Assembly: GCA_903904275.1 (NCBI GenBank)
Contig: CAIVBX010000039.1
Span: forward strand, 1-5,957
Direction of reading: 5' to 3'
From: an uncultured Pseudomonadota bacterium
GTDB lineage: Bacteria > Pseudomonadota > Gammaproteobacteria > Methylococcales > Methylomonadaceae
DNA length: 5,957 nucleotides
Below, one piece after another: positions 1 through 5,315 of this stretch. The position numbers were made by a program, and so were the translations under genes. Positions within the stretch are counted from its first letter, which is position 1; every line of letters begins with the position of its first letter. The notes beneath the pieces are model-generated. The model was given only the letters and a program-made list of their open reading frames with translations. It ran no database searches and was not told where the DNA came from.

Positions 1-1857
1 ATACAACGAGATATTGTAGCTGGAATTTTTGTAAGTTTTAAAGCCTTCATATTCAGGTGATTCCACTCGCGCGACAATCGTTTCAATTTCTGGGATATTT
101 TTCAGCAAATTTTTTTGCACTTGTTCATCTAACATAACCGATTGATTTAATGTAATAGATGGCAATTTCTCAACTTGTACAATAAGGTCGCCTTCATCAA
201 GCGTTGGCATAAATGTGCTGCCGATTTGCCTAAAAATGAAAACCGTTATAACCAGCATTACACCGACCACCACAAAGATTTTTTTTGTGTTCTCCAAACA
301 CCACGCTAATGATGGTTGATAAAGTTGTTGTAATTTGCGCGGCAACCACGGTTCTTCATGTGACACTTTCGTCATCAAATACGAGGCAACGACAGGAATG
401 ACTGTTAGCGATAAAATTAACGAACCACTTAACGCGAATACAATCGTCATAGCAACGGGCGAAAATAATTTCCCTTCCAATCCTTGTAACGTTAATAGCG
501 GCAAAAATACGATGATAATAATCAAAATACCCGAAGTGACAGAGCTAGAAACTTCAGCTGTCGCGCGATAAATAACGTGTAATCTCGGCAAACGCGTTGC
601 TGTTTTTTCATGTGCTAAATGCGTGATGATATTTTCAACCACCACCACCGCCGCATCAACGAGCATTCCGATGGCAATCGCCAAACCGCCCAAACTCATT
701 AAATTTGCAGACATCCCCATGAATCGCATCAAAATAAAGGTGAACAAGGCGGATAACGGTAAAACAATTGCGACCACAATGGCGGCGCGTAAATTGCCCA
801 AAAATAACAATAGTAAAATCAACACTAACGCAATTGCTTCACCGAGCGCGTGAACAACGGTGTCAACGGCATGATTTACCAAAATCCCGCGATTATAAAA
901 CACCTTTAAATGCACACCTTTTGGCAAACTTGGCGATAATTCGGCAATTTTTGCTTCGATGCCTTCGACTGTTGACCTTGCATTTGCGCCACGCAAACTT
1001 AAAACAATTCCTGTTACGGATTCACCTACACCGCTTTTTGTTGTCGCGCCATAACGTGTTAATGCGCCGATACGGACTTGAGCAATATCATTTACTTTAA
1101 TTGGGGTTTGTCCGATTCCACTCACGATAATCGAGCGCACATCATCGAGTGTTTTAATCCGACCTTCAGCGCGAACAATTAACGCTTCTTCGCCTTCTGT
1201 TAAACGCCCTGCGCCATCATTTTTGTTGTTGTTTTGTAAGGCTTGAATTAAATCTGCAATCGTAATGCCACGCGCTGACATTTTCATATTGTCAGGAACG
1301 ACTTCAAAACTACGAACTTCACCACCTAACGCATTGACATCCGCAACACCAGAAACAGTACGAAGTGCAGGTCGAATAACCCAATCGAGTAAATCACGGC
1401 GTTGCATTAACGTTAAATCACCGCCGTCAATCGAAAACATAAACATTTCGCCTAAAGGCGTTGTCATTGGCGCAATACCGCCGTCAATACCTGCGGGTAA
1501 ATCCGCCCAAATCGTATTCAATCGCTCGGAAATTTGTTGTCGCGCCCAATAAATATCCGTGCCTTCTTCAAAATCAATCGTAATGTCTGTGAGTGCGTAT
1601 TTTGCTAATGAACGCAACATGACTTGATGTGGAATGCCCAGCAATTCAACTTCAATCGGTGCAGTAATTCGCGCTTCGACTTCTTCGGGTGTCATTCCTG
1701 CTGCTTTGATAATAATTTTAACTTGTGTAGGCGATACTTCTGGAAATGCGTCAATCGGTAAATGTTTAAACGCATAATAACCGCTACCGCCAAGCATGAT
1801 GACAAACACCATCATCAACAACCGTTGACTGAGTGCGAATCGAATTAAATTTGTCAT
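1..1857 (-). CDS. Heavy-metal efflux RND pump, CusA/CzcA family (N-terminal 619 residues, runs off left edge)
   Basis: Inner-membrane proton-driven pump of a tripartite metal exporter. The frame is open from the ATG at 1857 to base 1, giving 619 residues of a family usually a little over 1,000 long, so the C-terminal 40% is outside. TM1 is about residues 8-28, followed by the family motif LPIDAFPEVSPTQVKI. The porter subdomains follow; TM2-TM4 lie at about 340-405 and TM5-TM6 at about 435-490, with LEGKLFSPVA between the latter two. TM4 reads GMLVDAAVVVVEN, with D401 and E408; the position matching CzcA D402 is Ala395, as in CusA. FMPTLDEGDLIVQ opens the second periplasmic half. Residues aligning with CusA M573 and M623 are Gln561 and Asn611, so Cu(I)/Ag(I) specificity is doubtful. 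The start overlaps the adaptor stop by 4 bases (ATGA), with GGGAG 9 bases upstream. Family assignment is firm; substrate is unknown. Confidence 0.95.
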   Translation of the reverse strand, partial: MTNLIRFALSQRLLMMVFVIMLGGSGYYAFKHLPIDAFPEVSPTQVKIIIKAAGMTPEEVEARITAPIEVELLGIPHQVMLRSLAKYALTDITIDFEEGTDIYWARQQISERLNTIWADLPAGIDGGIAPMTTPLGEMFMFSIDGGDLTLMQRRDLLDWVIRPALRTVSGVADVNALGGEVRSFEVVPDNMKMSARGITIADLIQALQNNNKNDGAGRLTEGEEALIVRAEGRIKTLDDVRSIIVSGIGQTPIKVNDIAQVRIGALTRYGATTKSGVGESVTGIVLSLRGANARSTVEGIEAKIAELSPSLPKGVHLKVFYNRGILVNHAVDTVVHALGEAIALVLILLLLFLGNLRAAIVVAIVLPLSALFTFILMRFMGMSANLMSLGGLAIAIGMLVDAAVVVVENIITHLAHEKTATRLPRLHVIYRATAEVSSSVTSGILIIIIVFLPLLTLQGLEGKLFSPVAMTIVFALSGSLILSLTVIPVVASYLMTKVSHEEPWLPRKLQQLYQPSLAWCLENTKKIFVVVGVMLVITVFIFRQIGSTFMPTLDEGDLIVQVEKLPSITLNQSVMLDEQVQKNLLKNIPEIETIVARVESPEYEGFKTYKNSSYNISLY

Positions 1858-2918
1858 TCTTCAGAACTCCCTAAACCCAGCCAATTTGCTTTCAAAACGG
1901 CTGCGCCTTTTAAAGCGATGGTTTCATTTCCTGAAAAATCGCCGCTAATAATCGTTTCGTCATCTTTTTTACCAACAATGGAAATCGATTTCGCTTCAAA
2001 TCCATTTCCAGTTCGTACAAAAATAAATGCTTTGTTGTCATTTTGAGCAATTGCCGTATTTGGCACGTTAAAGACTTTTTGCGTCGTTTTTTTGTTTATT
2101 TGTACATTTAAACGTTGTCCTGCACGAATTTGTTTTTGAGCATTTTTAATAATGGCGCGAGCTAAAACGGTTTGATTTTCAACGTTCACGCTTTGTCCAA
2201 GCAAACTAATTTCAGCCGTCAGCGAGGTGTTATCAATCACAACTGAATCGCCCATTTTCACGTCAGCAATTCGTTCTTGAGGAATCGCAATTTCAAGCCA
2301 AAGCGTTTGCAAATTCGCCACCCGATAAAGTGGCGTTAAATTGTCGATGCGCGTGCCAGCGATTGCCATGCGTTCAATCACCACGCCAGAAATAGGAGAA
2401 TGAATAGCTAAATGACTGTTTAGTTGCCCGCTTGCACTACCGCCTGAAATTTCCAAAAGGCGTTTGGCTTCTTGTACACCTAAATTAGCAGTATTAAACG
2501 CACTTTGTGTTTCTTGCACACGCCGATTCGCAATAATCCCTTCTTTGGCGAGCGTTTTATCACGTTGATAAGCAGAATTAGCGAGTTGTAACATGCTGTT
2601 TGCTTTTAAATAATTACTTTGCAAACTCAGTAAATTCGGGCTGTCAATTTGCGCGAGAACGTCGCCTTTTTTGACATCATCGCCCAGCGCGGCATTAAGT
2701 TGGTTAATAATTCCCGCTTGTGACGCACTAACCACATATTCATTATTTGGTGGAATCAGCACATTTGCAGGTGCGTATAAAACAGGAATTTCGTTAATTT
2801 GCGTTAATTTTCCTTGCACAATTCCTAAATTTTCAATTTGTGGTGCGGTGAGTTGCACGCGATTCTCAAGCGCGAAAAGCGATGAACTAAACAAAACTAA
2901 TAATAAAAAACGTTTCAT
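1854..2918 (-). CDS. Periplasmic adaptor (membrane fusion protein) of the heavy-metal RND exporter
   Basis: A 354-residue HlyD/CusB/CzcB-type adaptor that links the RND pump to the outer-membrane channel. Residues 1-16 are a signal peptide (MKRFLLLVLFSSSLFA, cleavage before LENR); there is no lipobox cysteine, so the protein is probably soluble or peripheral in the periplasm. The first lipoyl half is at about 60-95 (VVSASQAGIINQL, then GDDVKKGDVLAQIDSP). A helical hairpin spans about 96-160, with the second lipoyl half at about 170-200 (LAIHSPISGVVIERM). Beta-barrel and membrane-proximal domains follow and end in LKGAAVLKANWLG, a CzcB-like tail. It lacks the His-rich N-terminal region of some CzcB proteins and the CusB-type N-terminal methionine cluster, so metal binding by the adaptor is not evident. 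The start is fixed by AGGA 8 bases upstream and by a 4-base ATGA overlap with the channel gene. It overlaps the pump gene in the same way. Confidence 0.94.
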   Translation of the reverse strand: MKRFLLLVLFSSSLFALENRVQLTAPQIENLGIVQGKLTQINEIPVLYAPANVLIPPNNEYVVSASQAGIINQLNAALGDDVKKGDVLAQIDSPNLLSLQSNYLKANSMLQLANSAYQRDKTLAKEGIIANRRVQETQSAFNTANLGVQEAKRLLEISGGSASGQLNSHLAIHSPISGVVIERMAIAGTRIDNLTPLYRVANLQTLWLEIAIPQERIADVKMGDSVVIDNTSLTAEISLLGQSVNVENQTVLARAIIKNAQKQIRAGQRLNVQINKKTTQKVFNVPNTAIAQNDNKAFIFVRTGNGFEAKSISIVGKKDDETIISGDFSGNETIALKGAAVLKANWLGLGSSEE

Positions 2919-4165
2919 GGCAGAAGTCCTACGGCTTGATTGTAAAAGGCAAAATCGCGCTGCACGATAACAGCACGTTCTTTAGCCGTTAAAACAGCGA
3001 GTTGCGTTTGAGATTGAATTTTGAGCAAATCGATTAAATCAATTTCACCAACTGAAAAACTAAGTTGCGTCATTTTTAAATGTTTTTCAGCAACTGTTTT
3101 CAGTTCATTTGAAATCGAAAGTTCAGCTTGATTGACTTGTAAATTGTGTTCAGCTTCGTGGTGCGCTTGTTCTAAATTTCGAAAAAGTTGGTCACGTTCA
3201 GCGCGTAATTTATTAACTTCAACATTTAATGCTGCTACTTGTGGAGCGTGATGCGCTAATCCGCCAAAAGGTACATTTACACCGATATTAAAACTTTCCA
3301 TGTTATTACTGACATCTTTACCGCCTTTCCCAGCGGAATATCTATCACTGTTAATGCCAACAACGACGCTATTTTGTCCAGAGCCGACAAGCTCTAATGC
3401 GTCCAATTCAGCTTGTTTGCGTTCAATTTGACTGTTAATTGCTTGTAACGCGGGATGCGTTTGTTCAATTTCTTTTTGCTTGGTCAATTTTTCTTGAAAA
3501 TTCGCAGGCACTTTTGTGTCTTGCGTGATGGAACTGTAACGCTTTCGCGCGTGCATCACTTCGGCTTCGGCAAGTGTGACAGTAGAACGTTTTGTTAAAA
3601 CTTCTGTTTGTACCAAAAGCGAATCGGTTTCCGCTAAATCGCCTGCTTGAACGCGACGTTTAACATCATTGGTTAATTGTTCAGCGGTGGTGAGTTCGAC
3701 TTTCGCTTGTTCAAGACGCAATTGTTGTAGCGAAATATCCCACAATGCAGCACGAATTAGTCCTGCAACACGCCATTTTGTCGCGGTAGTTTGCATGGCA
3801 GAATCGATTTGCGCTTTTTCACCAATCTGTTGATTTGCATCGCGTTGTCCCAAATTCCATAACGGAACTTGCACCGTTGCATCGTTGTAATGCAAATGCA
3901 AACTGCTGGCTTCTTGAAATCGATAAGAAGCCTGTGCTGCACCTGAAAACCAACTGTCACCACGTTGTTTGATGGCTGCGGCTTCATTTTCTAATGCAGC
4001 AAGCCATTGTGAATCGGGATATTTTTCGAGCGTTGACTCAACGACTTGTTGCAATGAAAGTTGTGAATCAACAATCAATGCGTCGTGATGCTCTACACGC
4101 TGTAAATTTTCGGCGTGCGCGAAAATGGGCGTTAAAAGTAACGGTATTAAAAGAGGTAAAAACAT
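2915..4165 (-). CDS. TolC-family outer-membrane efflux channel of the metal exporter
   Basis: Outer-membrane exit duct of the tripartite pump, CusC/CzcC-like. Numbering from the upstream ATG at 4171 gives 418 residues. A signal peptide ends at IFAHA (residue 20); it is strongly hydrophobic but lacks the usual Lys/Arg at its start. No Cys follows the cleavage site, so unlike CusC it should not be lipidated. Two OEP repeats are visible: the first runs from LSLQQVVESTLEKYP (38) through VPLWNLGQRDA (102) and a long helix to about 212. The second begins with THPALQAINSQIERKQAELDALE (238) and includes VNVPFGGLAHHAP (298), a long coiled helix and VGEIDLIDLL (374). I prefer the ATG at 4165 over the one at 4171, because GTGGA at 4176-4172 is 6 bases from the former and touches the latter. 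It is preceded by a 54-base gap and followed by a 4-base overlap with the adaptor gene. Confidence 0.93.
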   Translation of the reverse strand: MFLPLLIPLLLTPIFAHAENLQRVEHHDALIVDSQLSLQQVVESTLEKYPDSQWLAALENEAAAIKQRGDSWFSGAAQASYRFQEASSLHLHYNDATVQVPLWNLGQRDANQQIGEKAQIDSAMQTTATKWRVAGLIRAALWDISLQQLRLEQAKVELTTAEQLTNDVKRRVQAGDLAETDSLLVQTEVLTKRSTVTLAEAEVMHARKRYSSITQDTKVPANFQEKLTKQKEIEQTHPALQAINSQIERKQAELDALELVGSGQNSVVVGINSDRYSAGKGGKDVSNNMESFNIGVNVPFGGLAHHAPQVAALNVEVNKLRAERDQLFRNLEQAHHEAEHNLQVNQAELSISNELKTVAEKHLKMTQLSFSVGEIDLIDLLKIQSQTQLAVLTAKERAVIVQRDFAFYNQAVGLLP

Positions 4166-4171
4166 GAACAT

Positions 4172-4176
4172 TCCAC
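4172..4176 (-). promoter_or_regulatory. Ribosome binding site deciding the channel-gene start
   Basis: Minus-strand GTGGA lies directly against the ATG at 4171 but 6 bases before the in-frame ATG at 4165. This spacing favours 4165 as the true start of the outer-membrane channel gene. The difference is only two residues (Met-Phe). Confidence 0.45.
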
Positions 4177-4225
4177 ATTGTAGTCAGACATGACGCAAAG
4201 CATAGCAGCTCTGCGCGACAAAAAA

Positions 4226-4623
4226 TTAACTAACGTTGCGAAATGGTGGGGCGCGGGGAGAAATTAAATTTAGAAAATGGGCGTTTGAAATTGGTTCAGT
4301 TTGTCGCAAAACGTAACACGGTTTGTGAGTCACTTTCACCATGAAAAATAAGCCAATTAGCAAAACGAGAACGGTGTCTTCAATTTGAAACGATTTTAGA
4401 GATTCTGTTTTGATGCCCGAACTGACTGCGATAAAACTGTCATCATGATTTGTCGGGGCAACAAATTTAGGAGGCGATTTTAACCGCGTGTTGAAGTGTT
4501 CCAATTCTGGCAAATGTATCGATTTTCCTAAACTTGCTGCGCTGCTTTTATGTGCGTGCAAAATGGCATAGCCACTTGCAAAAGGATTAAAACAGCAAAA
4601 AAGAATCGAGTAATAAGCATCAT
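4226..4623 (-). CDS. Small secreted/membrane protein heading the efflux operon, split by a one-base frameshift
   Basis: The first gene of the operon, and it reads sensibly only across two frames. From ATG ATG at 4623 one frame encodes a clear signal peptide (MMLITRFFFAVLILLQVAMP), then goes into CTHIKAAQQV and a stop. The body is in the next frame. Re-reading or restoring one T in the T run at 4563-4560 joins them as ...AMPFLHAHKSSAASLGKS..., giving a 132-residue protein. That composite has HAH at 23-25 just after the signal peptide, IHLPELEHF, SGIKTESL, one membrane segment at about 83-97 (VLVLLIGLFFMV) and a C-terminal PRAPP at 123-127. From memory, small proteins with a signal peptide, a HAH element, an IHLPGLE-like motif and a PRAPP end often precede gammaproteobacterial metal RND operons; their function is not established. 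The single-frame alternative starts at ATG 4651 (or GTG 4657) but gives a poor, uncharged, Cys/Tyr-rich N-terminus. Whether the shift is real or a sequence error cannot be told here. Confidence 0.7.
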
Positions 4624-4630
4624 GTTTAAC

Positions 4631-4659
4631 AATATAGTAGTTAATCAACATTAACACAA
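4631..4659 (-). promoter_or_regulatory. Candidate sigma-70 promoter of the efflux operon, leaderless geometry
   Basis: On the minus strand, TTGTGT (4659-4654), a 17-base spacer and TATATT (4636-4631) form a good -35/-10 pair; the -10 matches 5 of 6 consensus positions and the -35 matches 3 of 6. Only GTTAAAC separates the -10 from ATG ATG at 4623, so the predicted transcript start falls at about 4624 and the mRNA would have almost no leader. This fits the absence of a Shine-Dalgarno sequence before 4623. No activator or repressor gene is in the window. Confidence 0.45.
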
Positions 4660-4686
4660 CCTGAGGTAAGTAAAATTTTGTAGTCG

Positions 4687-4720
4687 ATTTATCTTCAAAT
4701 ACGCGCCATGTTTATGAAAT
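4687..4720 (-). repeat. Diverged 34-bp direct repeat, copy 1
   Basis: Aligns without gaps to 5215-5248 in the same orientation, 27 of 34 bases identical by hand count. It covers the last codons and stop of the Rpn stub. The differences relative to copy 2 mostly change amino acids and turn a TGG codon into TGA, which suggests decay rather than selection on a protein. Similarity fades on both sides. Confidence 0.55.
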
Positions 4721-4802
4721 TTTCCTGCAAAATGCTTTTGTGTGCGTCGTTGCCAAAAATTTTTTTAAAGGCAATGTCGGTTTTGGGGTCTACGAATTTC
4801 AT
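4695..4802 (-). pseudogene. Truncated Rpn-family (PD-(D/E)XK) nuclease/transposase, N-terminal stub
   Basis: A 35-codon frame starting at ATG 4802 with a good ribosome binding site (AGGA 8 bases upstream). It encodes MKFVDPKTDIAFKKIFGN followed by DAHKSIL, which I recognise as the conserved N-terminus of Rpn/PDDEXK_2-type recombination-promoting nucleases (putative transposases, usually around 250-320 residues). Homology ends after about residue 26; nine more residues (ENFINMARI) lead to a TGA. Those last codons lie in a 34-base stretch that repeats the sequence at 5215-5248, so the stub looks like a deletion or recombination product joining the Rpn start to an unrelated gene tail. The catalytic Asp and (D/E)XK residues of the family lie further downstream and are absent, so no nuclease activity is expected. 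Confidence 0.7.
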
Positions 4803-4884
4803 GGATTTTTCCTGTTTATTTCTAAATGCCCACAATTCAATAAGCATTTTCTGACAAATTCAAAACAAATTGCACCACGTCTTT
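4803..4884 (-). other. 82-base gap between the 100-residue gene and the Rpn stub
   Basis: No recognisable gene and no stem followed by a T run. It carries the AGGA ribosome binding site of the Rpn stub close to its left end. Together with the same-strand spacing, the lack of a terminator suggests that the 100-residue gene and the stub share a transcript. Confidence 0.4.
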
Positions 4885-5187
4885 TCACCAACAACTCGAC
4901 AATAATTTTTGAAGTAATGCTTGATGTTTGTTCGGTTTTACTAAAACGAGCTGATACTCTCGCTCATTTAAATACTCGCTACCAAGTTTTGACACTTCAT
5001 AGTCGCTCAAATCTCCAGTATCGGAATACTCTTTTTCTTGCAGAATTCCTATTTTAAAAAGTTCTTTTTCTGTAATGATATGTGGCAATAATTTTTCAAG
5101 AAATCTACTCAATTCTATTTCGCCTTGCGCTTCATATTTCAATCTTAGTTTTTTTCGTTCTTCAAAAAATTCTGGTTCTAAACACAT
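4885..5187 (-). CDS. Unrecognised 100-residue charged protein
   Basis: I do not recognise a family. The protein is hydrophilic and rich in Glu, Lys and Leu, with no signal peptide or membrane segment, so it should be cytoplasmic. Residues about 5-40 look helical (EFFEERKKLRLKYEAQGEIE, then LSRFLEKLLPHII). The middle is acidic (EKEYSDTGDLSDYE) and a hydrophobic strand-like stretch (YQLVLVKP) precedes the end at SSCW. Support for a real gene is good: AAGGGGG lies 6 bases before the ATG at 5187, and a promoter-like pair lies just upstream. It sits between two diverged direct repeats and directly before an Rpn-nuclease stub, a setting typical of accessory or mobile DNA. A small toxin, antitoxin or nuclease partner is possible, but nothing in the sequence shows it. 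Confidence 0.7.
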   Translation of the reverse strand: MCLEPEFFEERKKLRLKYEAQGEIELSRFLEKLLPHIITEKELFKIGILQEKEYSDTGDLSDYEVSKLGSEYLNEREYQLVLVKPNKHQALLQKLLSSCW

Positions 5188-5193
5188 ACTTCA

Positions 5194-5200
5194 CCCCCTT
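5194..5200 (-). promoter_or_regulatory. Strong ribosome binding site of the 100-residue gene
   Basis: Minus-strand AAGGGGG ends 6 bases before the ATG at 5187. It is the purest purine-rich site in the window and fixes that start. Confidence 0.75.
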
Positions 5201-5206
5201 AATTAG

Positions 5207-5236
5207 ATTATTCAATTTACTTCCAAATACTCACAA
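5207..5236 (-). promoter_or_regulatory. Candidate promoter of the 100-residue gene with a dyad over its -35
   Basis: TTGTGA (5236-5231), an 18-base spacer and AATAAT (5212-5207) match the -35 and -10 consensus at 4 of 6 and 5 of 6 positions. The predicted start near 5200 leaves a leader of about a dozen bases that is mostly the ribosome binding site. The -35 is one arm of a perfect 6-bp inverted repeat (TCACAA, 3-base loop, TTGTGA at 5231-5245), which could be an operator. The assignment rests on pattern only. Confidence 0.4.
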
Positions 5237-5248
5237 TGTTTGTGAAAT
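5215..5248 (-). repeat. Diverged 34-bp direct repeat, copy 2
   Basis: Partner of 4687-4720, same orientation, 27 of 34 bases identical. On the minus strand it encodes the end of a short open frame (...DFTNIVSIWK then TAA) and also contains the -35 and dyad of the candidate promoter for the 100-residue gene. Which of these roles accounts for the similarity is unclear. Confidence 0.55.
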
Positions 5249-5285
5249 CATCCGTCCACGCAGGCATATCAAAATACAGCGGCAT
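5217..5285 (-). other. 22-codon open frame or gene-tail relic downstream of the VWA gene
   Basis: ATG at 5285 to TAA at 5217 encodes a peptide ending YFDMPAWTDDFTNIVSIWK. A GGA lies about 6 bases upstream, a usable ribosome binding site. The frame is also continuous with the VWA gene after its stop at 5316-5318: 33 sense codons follow before the next stop. The peptide looks like real coding sequence (Trp, Phe, Tyr and Asp rich, well-formed), and its last ten codons recur in decayed form at 4687-4720. It may be a tiny gene, the remnant C-terminus of a deleted gene, or a former extension of the VWA protein. Confidence 0.25.
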
Positions 5286-5315
5286 TTTTTTCCATGAACC
5301 GATTTGCAAGCGTTT

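Noticed and set aside
335..1552. Several plus-strand open frames of 76-110 codons
   Set aside because: They are antisense shadows of the RND pump gene, whose minus-strand frame is uninterrupted and full of family motifs.
3757..3987. Minus-strand 76-codon open frame in another reading frame
   Set aside because: It lies wholly within the TolC-type channel gene, has low-complexity composition and no start signals of its own.
4172..4225. Possible internal promoter before the channel gene, including TATGCT and short dyads GCAG-CT-CTGC (4205-4214) and GTCA-N4-TGAC (4183-4194)
   Set aside because: No properly spaced -35 partner, and 4-bp dyads are expected by chance; the gap is short enough for read-through from the upstream promoter.
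4557..4569. Programmed -1 ribosomal frameshift in the leader gene
   Set aside because: The codons at the joint (CCA TTT TGC) do not form a canonical slippery heptamer, and I see no strong stem downstream; an indel in the T run is more likely.
4799..4930. Alternative frame running from within the 100-residue gene to a TGA overlapping the Rpn stub start (ATGA), suggesting a frameshifted, translationally coupled gene
   Set aside because: The encoded sequence (…KRRGAICFEFVRK…) shows no family features, and the 100-residue frame already ends cleanly at TGA 4885; coincidence is the simpler reading.
4740..5057. Plus-strand open frame of 105 codons antisense to the 100-residue gene and the Rpn stub
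   Set aside because: No ribosome binding site or recognisable motif, and it opposes a minus-strand gene with strong start signals and a recognisable Rpn N-terminus.
5082..5297. Plus-strand 71-codon open frame over the gap upstream of the 100-residue gene
   Set aside because: Hydrophobic composition arises from the antisense of an AT-rich gene and its promoter; no ribosome binding site was found.
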